Shown piece after piece: positions 7,396 through 15,106 of a DNA stretch of 32,085 bases. The stretch spans positions 1 through 32,085 of the forward strand of contig JAPTVL010000326.1 of the NCBI GenBank assembly GCA_028065725.1, in the 5' to 3' direction. The first letter of the stretch is position 1; each line of letters starts with the position of its first letter. The notes beneath the pieces are model-generated. The model made no database searches. It was given only the letters and a program-made list of their open reading frames with translations, and was not told the origin of the DNA. Source of the stretch: Betaproteobacteria bacterium. GTDB lineage: Bacteria > Pseudomonadota > Gammaproteobacteria > Burkholderiales > Rhodocyclaceae. The position numbers and the translations under genes were made by a program.

Positions 7396-8333
7396 CGCCC
7401 TTCCCTCTTGAGAGCGTAGCGATCCGCCAGGGACAGCAGACCACCGGGCAGCCAGATCATCAACGCGACGATCGAGAAGCCGAACAGCACCAGGTACCAG
7501 TTCTCAGCGAAGCGCAGCCATTCAGGCAGCAGCACCACCAGCATCGCGCCCACCGCGGGGCCGAAGAAACGGCCGGAACCGCCGATGATCACCGCCAGCA
7601 ACATCGTCAGCGAAGCGCCGGTATTGAACGGTGTCGGCTCGATGAACTGCACCAGGGAGGCGAAATAGACCCCGGCGACGCCGGCGCATGCTGCGCCGAT
7701 GGCGAAGGCCAGGAGCGTATATAGCGTGATATTCACGCCCAGGCTCTCGGCGCGGATCGGATTGTCGCGCAAGGCGGCAAAAGCCCGCCCCCAGGGAGAG
7801 CGAACGATCCACGCGACCAGACCGGCCATCAGCAGAAGCGAAACGTAGGTGAAATAGAAATATCCGAGCGCACCGTCCAGGGGGTGGCCGAAGATCACCG
7901 GCCTGGGCACGTTGGAAATACCAAAGGTTCCCCCGGTCAGCCACTCCTCGTTCCTGATCACCAGGAACACCAGAACGTTGAAACCCAGCGTGGCGAAGGC
8001 GAGATAGTGGTGCTGCACCCGCAGCGCCGGAAAACCGACCGCCAGACCGACAAGAAAACAATTGAGTGCGGCGAAGGGCAGCACGGTCCAGAAGGAGAAG
8101 CCCATGTTCATCAGAATCGCGCCGGTGTAGGCGCCGATGCCGAAGAACGCGGCCTGCCCGATCGACATCTGCCCGGCGTAGCCGACGATCAGATTGAGCC
8201 CGAAACACACCATCACATACACGCACCAGAGCGTCAGCAGGTAGATGCCGTAGCCCTTCAAGCCCAGCGGAATCAGCCCCAGCGCCAGCACGCCCAGAGG
8301 CAGCGCCAGCTTTTTCAATGTGGAAACATTCAT
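7392..8333 (-). CDS. livM: Branched-chain amino acid-type ABC transporter, permease LivM
   Basis: The 313-residue membrane protein has about eight to ten hydrophobic segments. The LivM landmarks are NLIVGYAGQMSIGQAAFFGI and, later, AVIIGGSGRFFGPAVGA. The start ATG at 8333 overlaps the livH stop (ATGA) and has GGAG about 10 bases upstream; the frame stays open far upstream only because it runs antisense-free through livH. It forms the transmembrane pore with LivH. Confidence 0.92.
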   Translation of the reverse strand: MNVSTLKKLALPLGVLALGLIPLGLKGYGIYLLTLWCVYVMVCFGLNLIVGYAGQMSIGQAAFFGIGAYTGAILMNMGFSFWTVLPFAALNCFLVGLAVGFPALRVQHHYLAFATLGFNVLVFLVIRNEEWLTGGTFGISNVPRPVIFGHPLDGALGYFYFTYVSLLLMAGLVAWIVRSPWGRAFAALRDNPIRAESLGVNITLYTLLAFAIGAACAGVAGVYFASLVQFIEPTPFNTGASLTMLLAVIIGGSGRFFGPAVGAMLVVLLPEWLRFAENWYLVLFGFSIVALMIWLPGGLLSLADRYALKREGR

Positions 8334-9208
8334 ACCTTGCGCTCCTCGGTTTTGCCGAGCAGACCTTCGGGACGAAACAGGATGACCACCAGAAACAGAA
8401 CCAAGGCGACACCTTCCTTGTAGGCCGGAGAAATATAGGCGCCGACCAGATTCTCCAAGACGCCCACCAAAACTCCACCCAGCAGCGCCCCCCGGGTTTC
8501 GTTGAAACCGCCGATGATCGCCGCGTAGAACGCCTTGAGGCTGATCGAGTCGCCCATGTCGAACTTCGCCAGATAGGTCGGCGTCACCAGCAGCGCGGCG
8601 ACCGTGGCGAGAATAGCGTTGATCACGAAGGTGTAGAGCACCATACGCTTGACGTCGATGCCCAGCACCGTCGCCCCCTCGGTGTTCTGAGCTACGGCCT
8701 GCATCGCCCGCCCGGTGACCGTGCCGTTGAGGAAGAGCTGCAAACCATAGACGATGGCACCGGCGACGGCCAGAGAGCCCAGGTCCGACCAGGACAAGGT
8801 CAATGTTCCGATATGAATCAGCGTATCGGGGAAGACGCTGGGAAAGGTCTGGGCCTCGGCGCCGACCGTCGCCTTGACGAAGGCCTTGACGCCGATCGAC
8901 AGGCCCAGGGTGGCAATGACTAGGGGAATCACCCCGTGCCGGCGCAAGGGATCGACGATCAGATTCTTGAAACCAACGCCCAGCAGCAGCGACGACGCCA
9001 AGCAGGTCACCAGGAAAGCCAGCCAGATCGGCATGCCGAAGTTGTTGAGGCAGATCAGCATCAGGAAGGCGGGAACCATGACGAACTCGCCCTGCGCAAA
9101 ATTGATCGTGCCCGAGGCTTGCCACAGAAGGGTAAAGCCCAGGGCAGCCAAGGCGTAGATGGCGCCCGTGGCCGTTCCGGAGATGATCAACTGTAGGAAG
9201 TCACTCAT
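8330..9208 (-). CDS. livH: Branched-chain amino acid-type ABC transporter, permease LivH
   Basis: The 292-residue integral membrane protein has the LivH pattern: GTATGAIYALAALGFTLLWQ near the N-terminus, NFAQGEFVM, and a late YAAIIGGFNETRGALLGG. The ATG at 9208 lies 27 bases downstream of livK, so all five liv genes probably share one transcript. Confidence 0.92.
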   Translation of the reverse strand: MSDFLQLIISGTATGAIYALAALGFTLLWQASGTINFAQGEFVMVPAFLMLICLNNFGMPIWLAFLVTCLASSLLLGVGFKNLIVDPLRRHGVIPLVIATLGLSIGVKAFVKATVGAEAQTFPSVFPDTLIHIGTLTLSWSDLGSLAVAGAIVYGLQLFLNGTVTGRAMQAVAQNTEGATVLGIDVKRMVLYTFVINAILATVAALLVTPTYLAKFDMGDSISLKAFYAAIIGGFNETRGALLGGVLVGVLENLVGAYISPAYKEGVALVLFLVVILFRPEGLLGKTEERKV

Positions 9209-9235
9209 GGCTGGAATCCCTAGATGAGGACGAAA

Positions 9236-10384
9236 TTACAGCGGCGACAGCGGCGGCAGGGTCATAAAGACATGCCCCTTACCGTTTTCGACCTTGACCA
9301 TAAAGCTCTCGCGGTCGAGATCGCCCTTGTCGTCGATTTTCACGTCCATCAGGATGCCAGGGTACTTCTTGGTCGAGATGTAGAGACCGTGCAGAGCCTT
9401 GTCCAGCGCCTGCGGATCGATCTTGCCCGCCTTCTCGAAACCGGCCTTCATCATGTAGGCGGCGGTGTAACCCTTGATGCCGTTGTGGTCGGGCTTGTAA
9501 CCGTAGATTTTCTGGAAGCGCTCGCCGAAGGACTTGAGCAGGGGCGAGGGCGCATCGACGGTCAGCCCGACGTGACAGACAACGCCGTTGGCGGCGTCGC
9601 CGGCGAGTTCGATCACCTTTTCTCCCGCCAGGGTGGTCTCGCCGATGATCGGCTTGCTGTAGCCCTGTTTGCGCAATTCGCGTAGCGCTCGCGCCGACTC
9701 TTCCTCGTTGAGATAGACGAACAGCGCATCTGCCTTCGACTGCTTGGCCTTCAATACGGCAGCGGTGAAGTCGATCTGACCAGGATCGCTGGAGATATCG
9801 GCGACGACGGGTATATGGTCCTTTTTCAGTTCGCTGGCCAGAACATCTCGACCACCCTTGCCGAAGTCGTTATTGACCCAGAGCATGGCCACCGACTTGG
9901 CCTTGATGACGTTCTTGAGGTAGTGCTCCACCTTGGGCATCGAGCTCATCTGACTGAACGAGGTGCGGAAGACATAAGGATCGCCTTCCTGCGTGATGTT
10001 GGCAGCCTCGGCGCCGACAATGTTAGGAATCTTGGCTTGCTGGGTCACCCGCATGCTGACGATCACCGAACCCGAAAAGCCCGGGCCGAATACCACGTCG
10101 GCGCCGGAATCGACCGCCTTTTGCGCCATGGCCTTGGCCACACTGGGCGTGGATTGACTGTCCAGGATGTCATAGCTGACCTGACGGCCAAGCACACCGC
10201 CGGCGGCATTGATCTCCTTCAGCGCCATGACCAGGCCGTCCTTGAAGTTGGTACCGGCGGTGGCACCGGTGCCCGACAACTCCGAGATGATGGCAGTCGG
10301 GATCGGCGGCAGGCTGGCCGCCATGACGATCTGGCTGCCGCAAAGAGCAGCGACGAGAGCGATTGCGATACTGATGCGCTTCAT
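9236..10384 (-). CDS. livK: ABC transporter periplasmic substrate-binding protein, LivK-like
   Basis: The 382-residue protein starts with a Sec signal peptide (MKRISIAIALVAALCGSQIV, probable cleavage near residue 23). A type I periplasmic-binding fold of the Leu/Ile/Val family (Peripla_BP_6) follows. Matching features are the early ELSGTGATAGTNFKDGLVMA segment and a later VVFGPGFSGSV loop. It would deliver the substrate to LivHM. Proteins of this family also bind aromatic and alicyclic acids, and the position beside a catabolic island supports that here. AGAAGGAG precedes the ATG. Confidence 0.9.
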   Translation of the reverse strand: MKRISIAIALVAALCGSQIVMAASLPPIPTAIISELSGTGATAGTNFKDGLVMALKEINAAGGVLGRQVSYDILDSQSTPSVAKAMAQKAVDSGADVVFGPGFSGSVIVSMRVTQQAKIPNIVGAEAANITQEGDPYVFRTSFSQMSSMPKVEHYLKNVIKAKSVAMLWVNNDFGKGGRDVLASELKKDHIPVVADISSDPGQIDFTAAVLKAKQSKADALFVYLNEEESARALRELRKQGYSKPIIGETTLAGEKVIELAGDAANGVVCHVGLTVDAPSPLLKSFGERFQKIYGYKPDHNGIKGYTAAYMMKAGFEKAGKIDPQALDKALHGLYISTKKYPGILMDVKIDDKGDLDRESFMVKVENGKGHVFMTLPPLSPL

Positions 10385-10415
10385 TTTTGTGGTCTCCTTC
10401 TTCTAGGCTAGAATT

Positions 10416-10437
10416 CGCGCCAGTTGCCACTGGCGCG
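10416..10437 (-). promoter_or_regulatory. Strong hairpin between porin and livK
   Basis: CGCGCCAG (10416-10423) and CTGGCGCG (10430-10437) form a perfect 8-bp stem around a 6-base loop. It lies 32 bases upstream of the livK start, in the 198-base gap after the porin gene. There is no T run after it on the minus strand, so it is not a standard terminator. It could limit read-through from the porin gene or stabilise the 3' end of a processed message. The rest of the gap shows no gene. Confidence 0.5.
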
Positions 10438-10582
10438 CAGCAATTGCAGGTGGAACGGGCTCAGGCCGCATTCAGATTTTTCCTCAGGATACTAGCTACA
10501 AACCACTGCCATGGCTACCGGAGCAAAGAATCTGAACGCGCCTGGGTTTCTGCTCTAACGCGACGGTCAGTTCGATCGCCGC

Positions 10583-11746
10583 TCAGAATTTATACACAAA
10601 TCCCGCCTGGACGCCACGGATCGTCTGGCCATTGACGTCGGACGCCGCGGTAAAGGTTTTGCTCAATCCCGCCGAACCGGAAGGACGGAAACCAGCGTTG
10701 GCTGAGTTGTCAAGCGAGTTGACCTCGAAATACACCATGGTGTCCTTGAGGACGTCGTAGTAGGCGGCGAGGTTCCAGCCGGTGGCATTCTTGCCGGTTC
10801 CCGACTTGTCCTCGATGCGCCCGTACAGACCGCCCACACGCAGCTTCTGGGTCACTTGGTAATCGGCGGAGATTTGCGGAATATCGTAGGTAGTATAAAC
10901 GCCCAGATCGGTGCCGGACATCAAGGCACCGACGTTGCCCAAGGGCGAGCCGCCGTTGTAGAGCAGCCCGGTACCGCTGCCCGTGGTGCTGTTATTGTTC
11001 GAGCGCACATAAGCCAGATACACCTTGCCGCGACCATAGTTGTAATCCGCGAACAGGTTGTCGTAGGTAACGTTCTTCGAGTAGGTCGATCCGACCGGCG
11101 GCTTGCCACCCAGTCCGGCGTAGCCGACCAGATAGGGGCCGTTCTGATAATCCAGCGCCAGTTGGTAGACGCCCTGGTTGGTGGTGCTGCCCACGGTCGA
11201 ACCCTGCAGCGAATAATGGGCCTCGAACAGGACACCGTCCAGGCGCGGCGAGATGTAGGACAGGTCGCTGTCGTAGCGGCTCGGCACGCCGAAAGCATTG
11301 ATCACCGAGCCCAGAGTGCGCGAAGTGTTGTCGATGTAGCCGCCGCGGACCAGGAGCACCGAGTTTTGCCGTCCGGCGCGGAATTCGCCGATCGGGGTGG
11401 CGATGCCGAACCAGGCCTGGCGGTCGAACAAGCGCGACGTGTCGGCCTCGGCGCCCGAGGTGCTATACAGGCCTTGCTCCAAGGTAAATTTGGCGGTGTA
11501 ACCATCGCCGACGTTCTTCTCGCCGTGCAAGCCGAGGCGAGTACGCAGATAAGCGCCATCTTCCAGCGCCGTCAGATTCTTGCCCGAACTGCTGTGCATG
11601 AAATTCAGATACTGGTCGATATCACCGTACAGAGACACGTTGGCGCCGCCCACGTTGTAGCTCAGCGGGGTCTGTGCCGCGGCGATGCCGGCGGTCATCG
11701 TAGCCAGCACGCCCAGCGCCAGGGCTGTCTTCTTGCGTAAGTTCAT
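10583..11746 (-). CDS. Outer-membrane porin (Gram-negative porin family)
   Basis: The 387-residue protein begins with a signal peptide (MNLRKKTALALGVLATMTAG, cleavage probably after Ala24). Alternating beta-barrel strands follow, and it ends in GVQAGFVYKF, with the C-terminal Phe needed for outer-membrane assembly. Short Gly/Asn/Ser-rich loops and an early SLYGDIDQYLNF strand match betaproteobacterial trimeric porins. The start at 11746 has AGGAGAAGG a few bases ahead. It sits upstream of livK on the same strand, so it probably supplies outer-membrane entry for the substrate of the liv importer. A possible IclR-type operator lies about 250-270 bases upstream. Confidence 0.92.
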   Translation of the reverse strand: MNLRKKTALALGVLATMTAGIAAAQTPLSYNVGGANVSLYGDIDQYLNFMHSSSGKNLTALEDGAYLRTRLGLHGEKNVGDGYTAKFTLEQGLYSTSGAEADTSRLFDRQAWFGIATPIGEFRAGRQNSVLLVRGGYIDNTSRTLGSVINAFGVPSRYDSDLSYISPRLDGVLFEAHYSLQGSTVGSTTNQGVYQLALDYQNGPYLVGYAGLGGKPPVGSTYSKNVTYDNLFADYNYGRGKVYLAYVRSNNNSTTGSGTGLLYNGGSPLGNVGALMSGTDLGVYTTYDIPQISADYQVTQKLRVGGLYGRIEDKSGTGKNATGWNLAAYYDVLKDTMVYFEVNSLDNSANAGFRPSGSAGLSKTFTAASDVNGQTIRGVQAGFVYKF

Positions 11747-11994
11747 TGCCTTCTCCTCATCTTGATTGTGGTCGATGCCACTAATAGCTGTCGCTTGCCC
11801 CCTGGATCGTTCAATTCCCCGCGTAGGGACCGAACCTGGTTCGCGACTAGCCCCGCTCCCAAACTCGTGCTTGACCCGACGCCGGATACGACGCCGATGC
11901 AGTCGTGGGGCGAACTCGCCCCCGTGTTCGAGTGCGGCATATCCTAGGTGCAGGGGCGTGGAGCCAGAATGGGGGAGCATGCGCATTTGCGCGT

Positions 11995-12025
11995 TTATCG
12001 GCCAATGCTGTCCGATAAGCGCTCA
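11995..12025. promoter_or_regulatory. Putative IclR operator upstream of the porin
   Basis: TTATCGG (11995-12001) and CCGATAA (12012-12018) form a perfect 7-bp inverted repeat with a 10-base spacer. It is followed by GCGCTCA, so 12013-12025 reads CGATAAGCGCTCA, close to the CGATCATCGCTCA repeat beside the PcaR/PobR-like gene at 14922-14934. The core ATCG-N12-CGAT has the same spacing at three places in the window. The rest of 11747-12125, a gap of about 380 bases upstream of the porin, holds no convincing gene; no clear -35/-10 pair was found. Confidence 0.55.
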
Positions 12026-12125
12026 ATTTAGGCAGAGCAAGCGCAATTCCGCCATATGTCCTTCGGTGGAGGGAGCGGTACTGATGTGGGTCCGCGCCGA
12101 ACAGGGGCGCAGCAGAGGTGTCACG

Positions 12126-12147
12126 GCCGGACCGGGGAGGGTCCGGC
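12126..12147 (-). terminator. Hairpin after the QuiC-like TIM-barrel gene
   Basis: GCCGGACC (12126-12133) and GGTCCGGC (12140-12147) form a perfect 8-bp GC-rich stem with a 6-base loop, 6 bases beyond the stop of the leftward gene ending at 12154. No T run follows on the minus strand, so this is a weak or Rho-assisted terminator at best. It would separate this unit from the porin-liv unit. Confidence 0.5.
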
Positions 12148-12153
12148 GCACAG

Positions 12154-13044
12154 CTAGCCGGGGCGGACGGGCCGCAGGCGGCTCATGTTGGGCACCAGCA
12201 GGGTACGGCGTAACACCGTTTCACCGAGCCAGTCGGCGGCACGCCTGGCCCGGTCGGCGATCGCTTCGGGCGGCATCTGCAGATAGTCGCCATTGTAAAC
12301 GTCGAAGCTGTAATTCCCGACGTAGCCAATTTCTTCGAGCTTGACCAGGAATTTTTCCAGTTCCTCGCTGTGCGCCCCCTCACCAGGGAAAACGCGGAAA
12401 TGCCCGGCGGTGACGGCTTGTTCCTCGGTCGAGCGGATTTCCTGGAGCATGAAGTCCGAGAGTTGAACCAGAAATATCTCCTCGGGCAGGAGCACATCGA
12501 GGTCTTCGAGCGGAACCCCGGCGGCAATGACATCGAAGGCGTCGATCGCCAACCCAAGGTTCGGGCAGTTGGCGCATGAGACGATTTCCACGGCAGCGGA
12601 AAAATCCTTCACCGTCCGACTCCGTGAGTAACCCTTGAAGGCGATGCGAATGCCCAGCGGCAGCGCCAGGAAAGCCAGCTTGCGCAGATCGTGGGCGATT
12701 TTGTCGGTATCAATTTCGGCATGGACCGAAGTCGATGCTTCGGTGAGCAAAACGGCGCCGCCGATCCTACTGCAGATCTCGAGCATCGACTTGGCGACGT
12801 CGACTTTGTATTCATGCAGCTTGCCGGTGAGGCCCTCGAAGTCGCGCAAGGCCTCCAGTCCCGTCACCCGCAGACCGCTGGCCCGGACCGCGGCGACGCC
12901 CGCGGCGGTACCCGCGGGATGGCCGACGATATCGGTGGCAGAGATCATAACTTGCGAAAACCCAGCCTGGCGCGCTGCCGCGAGACGGGTCTCCAACGAT
13001 CCCGCCATCGACGCGCAATCGATCCCGAAGTCGTCAAACTTCAT
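12154..13044 (-). CDS. QuiC-like TIM-barrel protein (sugar phosphate isomerase/epimerase fold), altered metal site
   Basis: The 296-residue protein has the xylose-isomerase-like TIM-barrel fold. Its second half resembles the N-terminal domain of QuiC, the 3-dehydroshikimate dehydratase that makes protocatechuate: GLAIDAF, FLVQLSDF, HFRVFPGEG and YSFDVYN appear in order. By my alignment the four metal-ligand positions hold Lys137, Asp168, Gln194 and Asp248. QuiC, from memory, uses Glu, Asp, Gln and Glu, so the first ligand is lost and the last is shortened. It may be inactive, regulatory, or act on something else. The ATG at 13044 lies inside the end of the upstream VOC gene (11-base overlap). 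Confidence 0.8.
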   Translation of the reverse strand: MKFDDFGIDCASMAGSLETRLAAARQAGFSQVMISATDIVGHPAGTAAGVAAVRASGLRVTGLEALRDFEGLTGKLHEYKVDVAKSMLEICSRIGGAVLLTEASTSVHAEIDTDKIAHDLRKLAFLALPLGIRIAFKGYSRSRTVKDFSAAVEIVSCANCPNLGLAIDAFDVIAAGVPLEDLDVLLPEEIFLVQLSDFMLQEIRSTEEQAVTAGHFRVFPGEGAHSEELEKFLVKLEEIGYVGNYSFDVYNGDYLQMPPEAIADRARRAADWLGETVLRRTLLVPNMSRLRPVRPG

Positions 13045-13966
13045 CTGCGCCAACCGATGAGTGGACGGGTGCCGGAGAACCTACGGCATCGGGAGCGGAG
13101 TGCACCAGCTCGAACATGACGCCGCCCATGATGATTTCGGTCAGCGCGCCGCGCTCGCTGGTATGCACCTTTTCCGAAGCGAGAAAGCCGATTCCGCGCC
13201 GTTCCAGCTGGGCGGCAGCGGCGATCACGTTGGGGGTGCCGAAACCGATGCGCTGAAGATGTTCATCCATCGGCGCGTACTTGGCGACACCTTCGGGCTC
13301 GATCAGCTGCAGGAAGAATTTTCGGCAGGGACTATGGAGCAGCGTCCCCATCGGCATGATGCCGAAGCGTACACTGCTCGGCACCAGCGTGAAACCGAAT
13401 ATCTGGGTATAGAACTCGGTCCAATCCTCGGTCCGGCCGACGCCGACATATTGCACGATGCCGAAGAAGTGCATCTGTTCGATCGCCGGCGGATTCGGGT
13501 CGACCCCGGGTATCGCGCGAAAATCGATGTCGAAGATCGAGAACTCGTCGTAGCGATCGATGAAATAGATGAGACTCTCGCCGACGCCGTGGATCGCAGG
13601 AATATTGAGCTCCATGGCTCGCGCGCGCACCGGAATTTCCCAAGCGCCCAGATCCTGCGCCCGGCGCAAGGCGGCATCCGCATCTCTGACCCGAATGCCG
13701 ATCGCGCCGATCACCGGCCATTCGCTGGGAACCGCCGCACGCGGAATATCGGCCGGCTGCGAGTTGACGATCAGATTCATCGATCCCTGTCGGTAGAGTT
13801 CCACCTCGCGCGAGCGATGCCGGGCGACCGGGCGGAAACCCATGCGCTCCAGGACCCCCCCCAGAGCCTGCGGTGAAGACGTAGCGAATTCTATAAATTC
13901 AATGCCGTCCATTCCGATCGGATTACGGGGTTCCGGTACCGACTCGCGGTCCGTCGCTTTGCTCAT
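13034..13966 (-). CDS. HPPD-like VOC-superfamily protein (resembles the C-terminal half of QuiC)
   Basis: The 310-residue protein has two tandem VOC modules arranged like 4-hydroxyphenylpyruvate dioxygenase. The same fold forms the C-terminal domain of many QuiC proteins, and here it is a separate gene directly ahead of the QuiC-like barrel. In the second module the first and third metal positions are His166 (EQMHFFGIV) and Glu286 (GGVMFELVHS). Where dioxygenases have GVQHIAF, this protein reads HLQRIGF, with Arg239 in place of the second His, so iron-dependent dioxygenase activity is doubtful. The second ATG of an ATGATG pair is chosen, five bases after AAGGAG. Confidence 0.75.
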   Translation of the reverse strand: MSKATDRESVPEPRNPIGMDGIEFIEFATSSPQALGGVLERMGFRPVARHRSREVELYRQGSMNLIVNSQPADIPRAAVPSEWPVIGAIGIRVRDADAALRRAQDLGAWEIPVRARAMELNIPAIHGVGESLIYFIDRYDEFSIFDIDFRAIPGVDPNPPAIEQMHFFGIVQYVGVGRTEDWTEFYTQIFGFTLVPSSVRFGIMPMGTLLHSPCRKFFLQLIEPEGVAKYAPMDEHLQRIGFGTPNVIAAAAQLERRGIGFLASEKVHTSERGALTEIIMGGVMFELVHSAPDAVGSPAPVHSSVGADEV

Positions 13967-14052
13967 CATGACTCCTTGGCAAGGGTGCAATCGAGGCGCT
14001 CGCCCCTCCGACAGCTTAGCCACCGGCGGCCCGCCGATCGCAAGCCAGCCTC

Positions 14053-14095
14053 AAAAAAAGTGCGCGAATATCGGACGCAAACGGCCGATATTCGC
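14053..14095 (-). promoter_or_regulatory. Perfect 11-bp inverted repeat with T7: terminator and/or IclR operator
   Basis: GCGAATATCGG (14064-14074) and CCGATATTCGC (14085-14095) pair perfectly over 11 bp around a 10-base spacer. On the minus strand the stem is followed after four bases by seven T residues (complement of 14053-14059). That is the layout of an intrinsic terminator for the IclR gene ending at 14103. The same repeat contains ATCG-N12-CGAT, with identical spacing to the elements at 11997-12016 and 14906-14925, and it lies about 100 bases upstream of the VOC gene start, so it may equally be an operator. Confidence 0.65.
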
Positions 14096-14102
14096 CCGCC
14101 CT

Positions 14103-14873
14103 TCACAATTGTGCCAGCAGGGCGTGTTCGGCCTCGCGCAACAGAGGCAGGGTGCGTGCCAGGGCATGCTTCAGGGTCTCGTTCTCCATCGGCAGGCTGA
14201 CGCTGATGGCGCCGACCACCTCGGCGCTGCGCGTGCGGATCGGCACCGCGATGCCGCGTACCCGGCGTTCCAACTGCTGTTCGAGCGCCACGTAGCCCTG
14301 TTCGCGGGCCTTGTTGATCAGCTCGCGCACGCCCTCCTGGGTGATCACCGTTTCCGGCGTGTAGGGCACGAACTCCCGGTCCGCGAGCCAGCGGTCCACC
14401 TCCTTCGGACTACGGCAGGAGAGCATGGCGATCCCGGCCGACGACAGATTGGCAGCGATCCGGGCGCCGAGCACCCAACCTACGTTTTTGACCATGTTCG
14501 ATCCGTCGCGCGCTACGAACACCACCTCGTCCTCATCGAGCACGGAAAAATAGGTGGCCCCCCCGAGCGCCAGACTGATCCGCTGCAGATAGGGCTGCAC
14601 CGAACGGGGCACCTTGGCCGAGTCGAAGTAGGACCAGCCCAACCTAAGTACCCGGGATGTCAGCCAGAACATCTGGCCGTCGCTCTCCAGATAGCCGAGG
14701 TGATGCAAGGTGCGCAAATAGCGTCGCGCCGCGGTGCGGTTGATGCCGGTGCGTCGAGCGGCGGTCGACGCGGTGAGCCGCGGGTGAGCATCGTTGAAGG
14801 CTTCGATGATGCGCAAGCCCTTCTCCAGGCCGGCGATCCAGTCGCGTCTGTCGAGCTCGGGTTTGTCCGGCAT
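14103..14873 (-). CDS. IclR-family regulator of the PcaR/PobR type
   Basis: The 256-residue regulator has an N-terminal winged helix-turn-helix (TASTAARRTGINRTAARRYL, about residues 34-53) and a C-terminal effector domain. The RDWIAGLEKGLRIIEAF opening and the LTSRVLRLGWSYF segment are typical of the PcaR/PcaU/PobR group, which controls protocatechuate, 4-hydroxybenzoate and quinate catabolism, usually as an activator. The ATG at 14873 is preferred to the one at 14888 because GAAGG lies about eight bases ahead of it. It is divergent from the long catabolic operon beginning at 15107, and probably controls both strands through the repeats between them. Confidence 0.88.
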   Translation of the reverse strand: MPDKPELDRRDWIAGLEKGLRIIEAFNDAHPRLTASTAARRTGINRTAARRYLRTLHHLGYLESDGQMFWLTSRVLRLGWSYFDSAKVPRSVQPYLQRISLALGGATYFSVLDEDEVVFVARDGSNMVKNVGWVLGARIAANLSSAGIAMLSCRSPKEVDRWLADREFVPYTPETVITQEGVRELINKAREQGYVALEQQLERRVRGIAVPIRTRSAEVVGAISVSLPMENETLKHALARTLPLLREAEHALLAQL

Positions 14874-14900
14874 TGCGCTACCTTCCATTCATTGATTGCG

Positions 14901-14934
14901 CGATTATCGCTCACTGCTGGACGATCATCGCTCA
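14901..14934. promoter_or_regulatory. Putative divergent IclR operator with 21-bp-spaced direct repeat
   Basis: CGATTATCGCTCA (14901-14913) is repeated as CGATCATCGCTCA (14922-14934) with one difference. The repeats start 21 bp apart, two helical turns, placing both on one face of the DNA. The ATCG at 14906-14909 and CGAT at 14922-14925 also form the ATCG-N12-CGAT inverted repeat seen upstream of the porin and of the VOC gene. Repeated half-sites are characteristic of PcaU/PobR-type IclR binding regions. The remainder of the 14874-15106 gap shows no gene and no clear promoter hexamers. Confidence 0.6.
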
Positions 14935-15106
14935 AAAGCGCCCACCGGTCAATCGACGCTCCAGGGCGGCGCGCCTAAGATTCCCGAAAACACCGCCGGC
15001 CGGTGATTTCAGTCGAGACAAAGGTGCCGACGAACGCCCGCCGCAGAGCGCCGGGCACAGCGGGGACCCTCTCCAGAACTCTATAGCGCACGAGGAGCAT
15101 TAGAAC

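Noticed and set aside
8334..9125. Upstream extension of the livM frame
   Set aside because: It runs through livH in another frame; the ATG at 8333 overlaps the livH stop and begins a normal LivM N-terminus.
11747..12125. Small genes in the gap upstream of the porin (for example open frames of 61-65 codons)
   Set aside because: No ribosome-binding site, no recognisable product and opposite-strand mirror frames; the region looks regulatory or empty.
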